Shown here: positions 1 to 13,900 of the stretch, piece by piece
Layout: each line of letters opens with the position of its first letter
How positions within the stretch are numbered: the stretch's first letter is position 1
NCBI RefSeq assembly: GCF_021018805.1
Contig: NC_086257.1
Coordinates: 16,302,693-16,366,692, forward strand
Origin: Prinia subflava
Taxonomy: Eukaryota; Chordata; Aves; Passeriformes; Cisticolidae
Reading direction: 5' to 3'
DNA: 64,000 bases
Notes under the pieces: model-generated
Told to the model about the DNA's origin: nothing
Databases searched by the model: none
The model's input: the letters and a program-made list of their open reading frames with translations, nothing else
Program-made: the position numbers and the translations under genes

Positions 1-1849
1 CTCAAGGGGGGTGTTGGGAGACTTCCAGAGCTGTGGTTTGATGTTCCAAAGTATTGCTGGTAATTGCTGTGGGGAAGGTACAGCCACCATTTCCCCTGCT
101 GGTGGCTTCCTCCTGCAGTGTAAAACTGCCCTGCATTTTCTCTGTTGTGCTGGAAATGTCTGATTGTGCCAAGTCTGATTGACTTGGACTGGATCAAGGA
201 ATTGCTCTCTTGCCTGTGGATATGTGTGTAAACAGCTCCCACTTACACATACCTACACAAATCTGTTTGTAAAGCATGTACAGTATTTTTTAGAGTTATT
301 TTCCGCTTCCCTGACCGTGTGGACAGTTGTGCTGGCCTGGCTGAGCAGCTGTGGGCAGCCACTCTGGTGCAGGGAGATGTCTTCAGCCTGCATTGCTGCC
401 ACACTGCTTTTGATACCAAATCAAAGCTTAAGTGATACTTGTCCTAGGGCTGACTTTGGGTGTACCAGCTGATGAGGAGCTCCAGTTAAACACCAAAAAA
501 AGGCATATCCTGTCATTTTCCTTCGGGACTAGCTATAAATAATGAGATAGACTGGTTGACCTCAGAGATGGAATATGACTACTTTTTTAAAAATTATACT
601 TAGCAGCATTTTTTTAATGCCTTATCTAAGATGAGATCCTCAGGTTTATTCTGAGTAACCCAGTGTCCAAGCTCTTAGTCCACACTCACTCATATTTTCT
701 TGTGGGAATTGTTCCACTCATTCCATGTTAATGTTGAAACACAGATTGTTTTATGTTTGAGAAAGAGCAGCAGTGAGTCACCAGTTTACTAAGCAGAGTT
801 CTTATGGCATGTATTTTTCTCAGGCATCTGATGCTTTATATAGCTGGAGTTCCTGTCCGTTTGTGTAATAATACATCTTGAAAAATCATATGCGCCCCTC
901 TCTGTAGGAGACAGGGTTCCTTTGGTAATATACAGCAGGCTGTGCTACACCACTGGCTGGCTATGAGCTGGTAAAGGCAACAAGTAAATTCTGTGCACTC
1001 TCCAGCATGGTGAAATAAGGGCAAATCTGAGCTGTGAGAACTGCTTGCAACATATATGTATACAGCAGTAAATTTAGGGAGCTCCTGCTACTTGTTGGAA
1101 GACACAGCACTTTTTTTGTCGGCTGGCTTTTCCTCAAGCAGAAACCAGCTTCACTGAAGGCTTGAAATAAAAGACATGAGTATTTGGTGGATTCCTAGGT
1201 GGAGTTTGCCTTTTTTCCTTAACTGTTATTTCCTTGTGTGTATGAGACACTACGTCAGGCAGAGGACAGCATTCCAGTTAATGTTTTTTGTCTGTTCTGC
1301 TGATCTGTTTTTCCTGCATGAGCTGTTTTTCTCCAAATTCTCATTTTAGAAACATTGTACCAGTGTCATGTCATGATGCTTGCAGTAGTTATTGACAAGA
1401 CTTACAATTCCCAGATCTTGTTAGGAGCAAAGGATGAAAATCGAGCAGTGCAAAATCACAAACTTTGTACTCTATTTAATACATGTGGAAATAATTTTTT
1501 TGTCTTCTTCTCATGTTGCTTGTCTTTTAAAGGTGCTTTTACTTTTGAGGCAATTGTTGCATATGCATACAGGGCACCAACACTGTGTGATAGTTTTGTA
1601 CTTTAAATAAAGCTACATTGTGTTTCTAGAACTCTTGTCTAGGAATAGTACTGAACTCTCCTCTGACTTTTTATGCTTTTATGGGGAGAGAGCAAATACA
1701 CTCACTTCAGTAACAGTGAAGGGAAAATCTTTTCAATCCAGCGCTGGCTGCCTTGTTTACTAGTGGGAAGTTGCTGTGATCCAAGCAGTACTTTCTGCAG
1801 AGTGTACATATTTGGTGAACAACTGTCATTATTTGTTTTTCTTTTCAAG
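1..1849 (+). other. ARMC9: ARMC9 intron, 3' part
   Basis: This is AT-rich intronic DNA upstream of the first visible exon. I looked for the preceding exon, which should encode a segment like the human FLPFYALPFVPNP, and did not find it, so it lies to the left. An AATAAA at about 1606 has no gene context. Nothing else is recognisable. Confidence 0.7.
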
Positions 1850-1942
1850 GATTCTTGGACATTGGATTTAAGGACAAGATTGGAAAAGTTCCTGTCTCTG
1901 ACTCTGAAAGCCAGACAGACTCCTCGGCTTCTCACTATATTT
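1850..1942 (+). CDS. ARMC9: ARMC9 coding exon a (31 codons)
   Basis: This exon is phase 0 to phase 0. It encodes [17 protein letters not shown] and ends in LLTIF, matching human DSWTPELKLKLEKFLAL and LLTIY. The acceptor is a T-rich tract ending in CAAG. The donor reads TTT|GTATCC, which is a weak 5' splice site, but it sits exactly where the human homology stops. The segment precedes the coiled coil. Confidence 0.9.
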
Positions 1943-4900
1943 GTATCCTTCTAAGAAAACACTTTGCAGATAATCAGAAATACTGAAAAGAGGCAGATTT
2001 AGTGCAGAATTGCAATGACATTGCAGTTCAGTGTTTTTATGATAGGAAACATTGCTTATATTCCACATTCAAAAATAAGCTTTTGACAAAGTCATATAAA
2101 AACCATGTACAGATCCATATGAACCTACATGTTTGTCGTGTGATCATTCTTTGTTTCCATGTACAAATATAGGATACCCAAAGGCACCAACCTGACCTGA
2201 CTTCTTCCTTAGCATTTTTAAACCTGATAGTTTTTTAAATTAGCCATTTCAGGGGCTAGCTGAAAGTTTTCCAGGGCTTTTAGGGTTCTAGAAATTATTT
2301 TCACTCATAGGTCAGCAGAAGACCTCAAGTCCCTAGGCAACATTGTGAATTGTGCACTTATGAGATTTTCATGTATTTATTGTTGATTTGTGTGTTCTGA
2401 GGAGTATCAGGCACTGGCTGGGGCAGTAGGAGTATCTGGCTTGATTGAGCTTCTCATTCTGAGTCTCTGGAACAAACACTGAAAAGAAGCACATTTTCCT
2501 GAGCTGCTCTTACCCTTGCAACAGAAGGATAGTGGACAGTGCAACAAAGGTAAATACTGGGCTGTGGTAAGGATGTTCTATAAAATTGTCAGGGACTGTG
2601 ACAGTAGTGGGAGATTCACCTGCAGGGATGGGGAAACCAGTGACACATGGCAGAAAGTCCTTGGAAATCCAGACCCCAGTTTTGGTGATAGCTGTTGGTA
2701 GCTTTTCAGTAAGGTTCAAGCAGTCAATAAGTATCAATAAATATGGACTATATGGAAATGGGAAAGGGCCTAGTAGTGGGATTTGTATTAAACATCTATT
2801 CTGTCTTGAAACATGGTAAAAACAAGTGGGGGACTCTATACAAAGTGCATAGCAGCTCTCCTTTTCAAATTCTGATGAAAGTAAGTTGCCTCAGATTCCT
2901 TTCCCTTGTTTCCAGGTTTTATGTCTCAATCCGTTGTTCTGACAACTCTCTTATGATCTTAGACAAAGTTGATTTTTGTTCCTCTTTACTCACTTTGTTT
3001 AAATAATACCTCCAATATTGGTATTAGCATATTAGTATCTCCTGAATAAGAATGTGTTCATTTAAGTGTGATTGGCTGATGTGTTGCATTTTGAGGTAAG
3101 CTGCTTATACACACTTTAATAAAAAGTGTGTGTGACTTGGGGCCCTTTAGAAATAATAATATCAGCACAGAATCCTGTTAGATGCTGGTAACACTTGAAA
3201 TATGTGCCTTTTAAAAATCAATTCAATAAATAGAACTTAGGTTTCCTACTACCTTGCATTAATTTTTTCACTTGACTTTCTGCATACTCTTTCTAGTTAG
3301 GGATCTACATGAGACCAGTTGAATTCTTAAAATTACTTTTTCTCTTGAGTTATTTTAATCTGTAGGTTTACCCTGAGGATTTACTTTTTGTAGATTCAAT
3401 TAAGCAGAAAGTTAGGTTTTCTCCTAGTGTGAGTTCCATGTATTTTCTTTGTTGTTTTGTGTTTTGTTTATTATGTTTTGTTTATTTGTGTTTATTGCAT
3501 TAGACTTTCACTGAATAATAGAAAGGTCTTTTGGATTTCTATTTTCTGGAAATTACACTTTTTCCTTGTGGAGGACTTTCCTGAAGGTAATAATCCCATG
3601 CTCTTATGAAAAAGAAAAAACTATGCAATTGGACCTGACTTATTTGGGCCTAATTATTTTTAATTTGTTTAGGTTCTGTGCTTTGTACAGGGACTGTCAT
3701 GGAATTCAGTTCATGCAGGTCAGCCTTAATTTGGAGACCTGTTACGTGCCTTGGTGATTGAGTCAGTTTGGATCTTTCATAAAGGTTACTTGAGGACTGT
3801 CTCGTATGAAGATTTCCAAGAGGTTATTTATGCAGTATCCTGCTCACATCACATGGGATCCACAGCACTTACTCGCTGCTGGAGAATATTTACTTTATCA
3901 GTGAAGGGGAAATGCAAAGAAAATTTATAGGCAACACATGAATGAAGAGCAGTAAGGCAGAGTCCTTAAAACAGCCTTTTGTAAATAGTTGCCAGTCATC
4001 AGTCTGACATGCTGAAGTACTTCAAGTTCGGGTGGGGTGGTATAAATGCTTTTGAGGGTGTCCTGGAGTTTTCAGTGTGTTTACCTTGCCTGATTTACCT
4101 GCTACACTCTGGCTTTTTACCCATTTGCTAAAAAAATTCAGTTCCTGTATGACTTCCAAAGCTATTAGTGTGGCAGTTGTGCTTAACTTACAGTTCTCCC
4201 ATATGTTTTCAGTTTGGCTGGAAAGGAAAAAATTGCAGAATGGTTGGCATCTTGCACAGAGAGCTTCAGACCTTCTTTGTGTCCTCTCTGCTAGCAGGAA
4301 CTGAGGGAATAAAGTATTTGGAAGTGTGTTCAGCTGCTGTTCCCTTCACTGCCTCATTACAAATCTCTAGTTGAGTTCACAGCCACCCTTGCACCGTTTT
4401 GGGGAGGGGGAGGGTGGAGGAAGAGTGTCAGGCTCCTGCACTAGAGAAGTGTGACCTACCTGTCTGTGAAGATTTGCTAAAGTCTAAATGACTTTTTATG
4501 TGAAAAAATGTCGGTTTAGAGTATGGATAGTAATTTTTATTAAGCAAGAAGGAGACTCCTGCTTCTCCTAAGAGCAAGATTTGGTGTCCAAGAGCAGCTC
4601 CTGAGACCTGCAGCTCCTCTGCTCAGAGCTCTGCTTCCCTGTGTGCAGGAGCTCAGCTGCCTGGAGTCAATGCTTCTGGACAAGTGTGTGAAGGTGGGCT
4701 GAGATGAGATACAAAGAGAGCAAGCACAGGTTCAGGAAGTGTATTCCAGGGGTAGGTAAGTTGTAAAGGAAAACAACCAATCTCTCACTTGGAGAGAAAA
4801 GGTTATCATGGAATTAAGTGCATGTGTGTAACTCTTTGGCTGCTTGTAGGAGCTGGAGTTAGAAGACTTGGCAATTGCACACATGAGAGAGCAGGCAAGA

Positions 4901-7900
4901 ATTCTGGTAGAAACATGCAGTACAGATGATGCCTAGTGCCAGCAAATTCATTTGGCAGAGTCACAAGCTTTACTGTATCTTGTATCTTCCTACACCAGGA
5001 GATTAGTCCTCTGTGCTGTATTTTTTTCTCTCTTCCTCCTCATAAGAATAATGTTTCTGGTAGGTATTTGGTCTAGGGTTTTTTTTCCCTCCTCCATAAG
5101 CTTATCTTATGTGCAAAGCATTTGTCAGTGCTGGGAGTTGTGTCTGGGAAAGAGAGAAGCCACGGTGTTACTCTGATTCCTGTAATGATACAGTTTCATC
5201 ACTATTGCAAGGTGACATAAATGGCAGCTGAAATGCCCCTGAAAGGTCCCATTTCCTTTTACCAAATCTGGACTGGGATGGTGATGATTTCCTGTTTTAA
5301 ACAAGGATTTTAATACTAGTTTTTACCTGGGCTGGTAATTCCCTGTTATAGGGATGTGGCAGGAATGCAAGCAGGGGATGGGGCAGCACAGGACCAGCTC
5401 TTCTTGCCAGGGATGAGAGCTTCCTCCTCTTCCAGCAACAGAAGCTGTCATGAAAGACTTTCCCCTTTTCAATAAATTACTTATGTGTGAGAAGACAGTG
5501 ATATAAAAAATGCAAGATATGCCAAGACTTGGAGATTCCTCTCAGACACCCTTTTCTCAGTTTATTTTTGATAATCCCTAGATTTAAGAGCCAAGGGGTA
5601 AAATTGGACCCTGTTTCTGAATTTCCAAGACTAGTGTTCATGAGTGCCATTGAGTTTTGGTTATGTAGTTTTTTCCTGCTGACTGCATTTGGAAAACATA
5701 TTTTCATCACTGGAAATTTTACCCACTGGGCTATGAAAAGTAAGTAAAATCTGAGAGGGTTTATGCTTTGTGATTTGGTGCTTCCAACTTTCCTCTGAGT
5801 GAAAGTCACGCTCTAGATACGTCCACTGGAAATTTTTGAATTGAATGTGTTGTGTCACAGTTAAATAAAAAAAATTCCCATTTCCTGATCTAGGCAACAG
5901 AATAAAGTGCTGGAGTAGCTACTTTTGTGCAATGGTTGCTCTCAGAATAATTTTTAGTTTAGAAAAATATTCTTGTTATGAAGCTGTATCATATTAAAGC
6001 TGTGGTAGCTGCTTAACAGAAATGGCTGTGAAATAAAAACAAAATCAGAATTGAATTATTATCAAGGCTGAATAATTTGGTTGTCTTTGGACGTTATCTT
6101 AACTCTTCTGATTTTTAAGTTAATATTGATTGGAGTTGAGATGATTTTAACAGCTTACAGAATTGTAAAAAGCTTAGTAGTTTCAGCAGAGTTGTTTAAT
6201 TTAAGTATTCTAGTGGTGTTTTGTTTACTGGTCTGAGATTTTTTTAAAGTGCATTTTACTGGATTTGAACAGGATCTGTGGCTTGTCACAGCTTCTGTTG
6301 TTATTTCACATCAGGTCTAGCTCCCTCCTAGGAAGTGTGAGAAATATTAGGGTGGCTTGATTTGCAGCTTGGTGTGAGGTGTCCTTCACAAACCCTGCAG
6401 GTGCAGAATGCTGTGGTTCATGAATGGTTCTCAGAAAGCAGCATCCTTAGAGGGGAGTGAATACTTTTACTTTGAGAGTAAAATACTTGCCTTGTTGGTT
6501 TTTTATGCTCTTAACTTGTAGAAGTATGAAAAAATACCTTCTATTACTCCATGTTTTATACTGATTGTCAGTTTATAACTGGTTTATAGCTAAAGTCCAC
6601 CAATGCACACTTTCTTTAGAAGATCCCATTAAAAAGATAACTTTGTTATATTTTCTGAAAGCAAAAATAGGCTGTTTTGCCACCTACTGCTTTAAACATC
6701 AGTGAGGTAAACTGTGTCATATTGGGTTGTTTAGAATGCTTTACTTTAAGCCAGAAAAATTTAAATCTGTGAAAGGGAATCCTACTTTAGTCTGAAGCTC
6801 CACAGTCAAGCTGATTCCTTCCCACTGTTTAACAAAATATCCTCTGGTAAATATTGCATCTGTTTGCAGATGGGCCTGATGCCATTGTCACAACACTAGA
6901 GCAGTACTGGCTTCTCAGCAAACCAATTTAAAACATAATGTTCTAGCAAAATACACAACATCAGCTGTAACAATAGAATTATTGTGCCTCCCCTCATGGT
7001 TTTGCCTGGTCACAGAGGTGTGTGGACCACAGCTCCAGGTTCCCTGCCCAGTTCCATGCAGAACGCTGGTTTGGCTTGGTCTGAGGCTGGGGTGGAGTAC
7101 ACAGATTCTGGTACTCAGTTTGCTTTTGTCTCTAAAGTAATTGAACCTGAAGGAACAAAATGTATCAGAAATGTAACTTTTTTATAATTCAGATAGAAAT
7201 GAAAGACAAATTTGAGTTTATTTTCAGAAACTGAGGATATTAAAAGTAAGCGATACAGTTTACCATCAACCATTAAATAATGGATTATCCTCTTCACAAA
7301 TTTATTCAGTGATGTTTACTGCCTTATAGCTGTGTTGCTACTGTAACTGTGAAGCAGTTGGTTCTCTGGACAATTAAAGCTTAATAAATACTCGTAGGTG
7401 TTGCAATGAAATGGAATCTTGCTGGAAGTGTGAAATTATCCTTGTAGCCAAATTCCACACCTCAGAAATTGAGATTGTTCCTCCAGAGCAGTAAAAATGC
7501 TTGTAGGTTCTTGAATAGGTGATGCTATTTCTTTTTTTTATTATTATTCTCTTGACAGAAATGATGCAACATCTTCATCAACAGTTAGTGCAGCGTGAGC
7601 ACAGGTACATGACCAATCTGAAACGATTTCAAAAGTTGCAGATGGACTACTATAATCTCCTTGGAGTCACTGCAGAGCTGGTGGATTCTTTGGCAGCCAC
7701 AGTCACTGGCAAGATGGTAAGAGATGACCCAGATGTGCACTTGCTTCCACACCCCCCAGAAAATGGAGACCAATGGGTGAATTAAGCTTTGTAGTTATGA
7801 GCATTTCTGTTAGAGCTGTGGCTCTTTACTAATGAAACACAGCACTTTGGCTGAGCAGATCTCCCATTGCCCTGGTGAAGGAGGATAAAAGAAATGCAAA

Positions 7901-10900
7901 AAGTGGGTTGAATTGTGCTGGCTCAGAAATCTTGAAAGTGTTATCACCATCTCACAAGACATCTCAGATCTCTTGTGAGAGTCCCCTTTCGAGCTTTGGG
8001 ATCAGCAGTGATTAGAGGCCATTTCAGTGATTACTGACTACAGTCCATCCCATCAACAATTGTTGTGTATTTAGAACTGCAGTCAGGTCTATTTTAAATT
8101 CCATGGTAGTGGAAACAATCTTCTTATCCAAAATTTTGGTGAGGAAGAGCTTTGCTCTCTGTTCTGCTGAACTGGACTTGTTAATTTAATTGATAAAGGG
8201 AACAGGGAGATAGGAGTGAATGAGTTACTCATCATGTAAAATGAGCCGTATGCGTGTGACTGGAGAAGGTACAACTTTCTTAGGAATATTTTTATATGAA
8301 AGTGATTGTCTTTTTCATGTGTTGTGCTGGCTCCTCTGGGAGCATAAGTTCTGTGTAACCTGAATGCTGTTCTTATGGAAGATGTTAGTGGCCTCTAGAT
8401 GCTTTTAAAGGAATGGCCTAGCATTTCCTGTGCTGCCTGCTGAAAAGTCAATATGTACCTTCCTCTCTGCATCTGGGATCACTCCTCACTATTTCAGGGA
8501 AGAATTTACCTGTAAGGGTGGATTGTGCTTTACAGCAGATTAGGAAAGGTATCTGCTCAACAATAAAATGACAGTCATTCATTTGCTGCCTCCCATTTCA
8601 CACCTCTGTGCTCTCCAGGCGATATCCAATTACCCTGTGTGGTTGGGAATGGGACGCTGGTTCTCTTCTGTTGTAGATGTTCAGTTCCCTTTGTGAGCCT
8701 TGTGCAGGGCCCTCGTTTGATGCTTCCCAAGTGTGTCCAGCTGAGGGAGCTCTTCCGTTATGGATCCTGGATTCTGTCATTTCTGAATCCAGAGTGGAGT
8801 TGGGTACTGAATAAAGTGATATTGAAGTCAAAACGTTCTGAATTTGAAGGGGTTCATTGTCCTGCTGAAGGTCTGGGAATATAAGAACTGTCCCCAGTTG
8901 CATTTCTACAGTCTCAGTCCTCTCATCTCTCTTCTGGGGAAGGTACTAACTCTCCTGAAATTAAGCTGTTCTGCTGTGGTGTAATTTCCCAAAACAAAAA
9001 AAATCCACTGAGATGTTTTGCACTGAAAAACAAAGTGCTGTACTGTGTAATTCATATTTATTCTCTCTGTTGTACAAGACAGTTGTGTAAGTTCTGTTCT
9101 TTAGGTAAACATCAGCATTGTTTCAAGCTCAAAACTGCTTCATTTTTAAATTTGATTTGATTTTGAACTTTTTCATTCACAAAAATCTGTATGGAAATAG
9201 AGGTGTGACAAAATCTGGTTTTCTCCTAGACTCTGCAAGTGTTTAGCACTAGTTTTGTGAATAGCATAACAATTCCCAGGTAAAGAGAATTTACAGTTTT
9301 TAAGATTTCTGTACAGAATGGTAGTTGCAGTATATACCTTGTGCTGTGTCAGTGAGCCTCAGGTGTGTGATTCCTTACTCTTTAAAAAAACAGCCTTTAA
9401 TACAGAAACACTGTCTTGGTAGAAAGTGTAAGGTTTATGTAATCCTGTTCTCACTTTGTTTCTTAATTTTTAGATTACACCAGAGTATCTTCAAAGTGTT
9501 TGTGCTTGCTTGTTTAGTAATCATTTGAAACAAACTGTAGCACACAACATTGACTTCACAAGGCCTGGAACTGTAAGTATAAATTTTGGGGATTTTTACA
9601 GTAACTGTCTTAAAAGCCAATACTACTTAAGCTACATATAGAACAATAAATGTTCTGTAATGGGAAAGACAAAACATAATGTGTTCAAGCTTGTATAAAA
9701 ATATGGCAATACACTGTTTTGTTGATCTAAGATACTGGTCAATGACCTGGTTGTGTAGTTATAGCTGTGTAAGTATGGTTAATTCTGTTATTGTGATGAC
9801 AGTAAGATTTGTATCTGTAAAAATGCTAACAAAATGCTTTAAAAAACCCCAAACCAAATACTAAAACTAATGTTCTGAGTCTAGGGTTGGTTTTTACCTA
9901 CTTGAGTGTTCTCTGGTTTCTTTTCAGATGACTGCAGTATGTCTCCCTCATTTATGTTCTGCTCAATCTCTTCTGCCTAAGTGGGGAGAGAGTTTTGGGG
10001 TTAGTTTTCAGCAGCAGAGGCAGCTTAGGGTTGTTTCTAGTGTCTATGGAACTATTCCTGTGAAATTTTAAATTACTTAATTATAGTGTAAGAGTGGTTC
10101 AGTGGTACAACTTCTTTTAATACTTCGCTTGTTCAAGTTTTTCAAATAAGCATTAATCGTAAAACTACATCAGAACATTTTACTAAGAAAATGTTGTGTA
10201 CCACTGTTTTACAAAGACAAGCCAAAATCATGAAGAGTGCTTATTGTTTTTGCCATGGCAAGCATTCATGTGTACTTAACTTTGTAGCAGGGGAATTTAG
10301 TGAAGTGTCAAAGGAAAAGCAGAAGAAGATAAAATTCCTGCTCCATATTCTAGCCAAGATTTTTAATAACAATGATGCTATGGGTACATTTTGTTCCTCT
10401 TGAAAATTTGCTACAGAAAGATAAGGAGATAATACAAATGCTTCCTTTTCTTTTCTATGTGGTAATATTTTCAAAGATAAGTATTATTCCTCATTGCTCT
10501 TCAAGCTGTTTTAAATGCCCTCACTTTCCTGTTAATGGTCAGAACTCCTTTCTCTGACCTGCCATGAGTTCAGGAGGTGCACTCTTACACAGCCTGCAAA
10601 AGCTGCTATTTCAGGATTTCAGGAAGGAACCAGGATCTGTTTGGCTGCTCCCTCAATATTAGGTATTTTTGCCTTCTGATGTTGAGGTTGTGTGTGTTTC
10701 TCCTTCCCTCTACTGAGACCATCCATTCTGTACAGCCACGTGCCCTCCTGTCTCTGTTCCTGCTTTCTGCTTGCATCAAGACTTCTCTTTTTCTCCTGTG
10801 CTTTCAAGGTGCTCCGTTTGCCCAGGGTTTTGCTCATTATTTCTGTTCTTCTTATCATACACTGATCCTGCAGTCTCTTGAACTGTTTTTGGAAAGGGGT

Positions 10901-13900
10901 CATCCTTATGCAAGGTTCTGCTTGGGGGGAAAAATCTTTTAGGGAAGATTTCTGCTTCTAAAAGCATTTCTGCTCCAAAAGTGCCTTTGCCACTATACTT
11001 ATGGCACTATGGCCACTTTGTCACAGTCTCCAGCTATGCAGATACTTTAGAGAAAGAGGATATGTTGGTGGTGGACTTTTTTTCCCTGCTGGAAGTAAAT
11101 TTTTGTCTCCCTTAACTAGGTTAACCTGAGTAAAGCTGTGTTCTCCTGTCACAGTTGTATCTATTTTTATACGAGGCTTTGCTAGCAGAACTATTTCTGT
11201 ATGACTTTGTGGCTCATTTATCCATTTATTTGAGGTAGTTGCTGTGACAGCCAAGCTCTCTAGTAAAGGACCAGTTCAGTTATAGCCCTGAGACTGTTTA
11301 GATTAAGGGTTTCTAGAGTGGTTTAGGTCACGCCTTGAGACTGAGGTTCCAGCAGCTACTGTGGTTGAACTCTCATGTTGTTTCTATAAGCAGATCCACA
11401 CAGGCTCTCTGAGGCATTAGCCAAGTTTTGAAGGGCTAATCACAGTCTTTGCATATAGACATTAACTGCATCATAATCAGGTTTCCTCATCTTATCCTTC
11501 TGTCCCCTCCTGATTGATTGTATTTTCTTGATTATTTCCCATGTAAAGAATTCTGGTTTTATGCATGAATAGCAAACATGTAGAAACGCAAATAAAAGAA
11601 AAGTTAGAAGAAAAAATAGATATTCTCTTATGAAAAGAAAAATGAGACTGCTTTCTCATCCCAGAATATTTCTAACCACTCCCTGGCTTTGTTGATGCAG
11701 GAAGCCAGATGAGATGAAGTAAAATTCTGTTTGCCACTAGGCCACTCAGGCATGCCATTACTTTTTCTTCAAGGATTCAAGTACTTCATTGTTATACACT
11801 CAGATGTTATTGTTCTACCCTTAAGTGGTTTCAGGTTTTTGCATAAGTTTTGGAATAAAGCTGGAGGCACTGTGACCCAGGCTAAGTAGTAGCACGAGTT
11901 CACAGCATCTGTGCTGGATTTATGTTGGAAGATTCCTTCACTTTTTGCCCATAACTACTTAGAGGCACTAGAGTGTGGTCTTTCCAGCTACTCCATTTCA
12001 CAAACCTCCTTCTGCTGTAAGAGGCAGCCAGCTGCATAATTGCAGAGGGAAGACACTAGCAAGAGGGGCAGCTACTCTGTTCATCCTTACCTTACCATCA
12101 TCTTACCTCATTCTGTAGGCAAGATCAGTGAGAGGCTTAAAAAAACCCAGTCATTGTCTAAAGAGTTTTATCAGGCATTAAATATGGTGGTTTGTTGGTT
12201 GGTTTTTTTTTTCCCCACTTCACCTTGACTGTTCAGGATGATCCTACCTCACTGACATCACCAATGTTAGGACAAGACTCTGAAATAAATTGGTTCTACT
12301 GGATCAATATCTCTAAACAAATGAGCAGAAAAAGAAATAATTTGCAAGGAAATTACTCTTTTTTGTTGTACTGTCATGCAGCCTTTAATTTCTATCACTT
12401 TTATTTAGGGTACGAGTGGACATGCATTACATAGTTTGGAAAGAGGAGGTGCTTGAGTTCACAGCCAGTTGTACTGTTGCAGCTCAGGGGACAATCCAGG
12501 TTTTGAGTCAGGTTCTGAGAGCAGAAAATGCTAAAACTGCATAATTCTCTGAGATCTGTACTTGAGGTTTAGAGTATATTTTGTTAAATCAGCCACACTG
12601 GTAATTTTTAGTTACACTGGGAAGAAGGATTATATGAGTACTGTAACCAAAATGAAGTATTGTTCAAGGAAATAAAGGAGTATACCTTGGATTATATCCT
12701 TGGTGGCATTGTATGCAAAGTTGGTTTTGTTCCCAGAGCATTGTGCTTAACTTTTAATGTTGGGCAAAGTCGTATTGTGCAATAGAAAGCTGTGAGATCT
12801 CAGGCTTTGAAATTTCAATAAAGGTGACCTGTATCACTTGTCAATGTGCAAACATCAACTTCCTGGCTTGCACCTCACCATGGCTGGGTGCCTGTCCTTT
12901 CAAACTGGAAGAAATTTGTATCAGGAGAGCAAATCCCAGAGGCAAATCTTACTGAGCTGGCTTTGAGACCTGAGACAATGACAGCCCAAAGAGTTTTCCA
13001 TTGTCATCGTACCCCGAAATCTTATTTAGCAAGGGCTTCTAGTGTCAGCTTTGTGTTCTCTGGTGAGCTGGGTTGGATCTCATCCTTTTGCAGAATAACT
13101 CCCTATCTCTTGCCAGCTCGTGAGCCTGTTCTACAGTCCATTAACAGGCTGCATCTGCTGCCTGCAGTGGGAGAGAGGCCACAGCACTGTGTTACAGTAG
13201 GGAGACGTTTCCAAGGCCTCTCTAAGCCCTGTTTTACCATCAGGTTTTTCTCTTAGCTGCAGCTGAATGTTATCACCACCTTCCATCATGTCATTTGACA
13301 TGTGTGGTCCTGAATTGGGAGATAAGAAACCTGGGAGAATTGTCAGAGCAAAAGGTGTGGATTTAAGAAAAGAAGGTCAGAGCAGCAGGTCTGACAAGCT
13401 GAGGAAACCTTTATTTGAAGATTTAATCAATTCTGATTTTCTAGTGTTCCTTTAGATAGAGAACTGATGTGGGTAATGGTAAATTTGAAAAGTATAGTTT
13501 CAAGTACAGTAATCTATTACAGGACTATCACAGTCTCTTATATTTTTAACACTCTTGAGATGAGTCAAGTTTTATTTTTTTTTTTACAGATTTTCCATTT
13601 CTAGTCTTGATTTGTCTGGGGGATAAGAAGCAGGGGTTGTAGTTCTTGATGCCTGCAATTTTCTGCTCAGTACACATCATGAAGCCAAGAGGATTCTTCC
13701 TCTTTATCAGAAACACAGTGCATTCACACTCCATCAAAAGTAGCACAGGCTCAAATCTGAAACCCACAAATAGTTTTTTTTGATTGAAGTAAGGTGTACA
13801 CCTTCCTGGAATATTTTGGATTAGGGATAAGGTAATAAGGTTCTCTAAGTTTTGGATTAGAGGCAAAACAGGAACTGCTTCTTCAGATGCAATTTCTGTC

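Noticed and set aside
1..1849. Search for the preceding ARMC9 exon (segment before DSWT)
   Set aside because: No stretch encoding the expected FLPFYALPF-like sequence with suitable splice sites was found, so the exon must lie outside the window.
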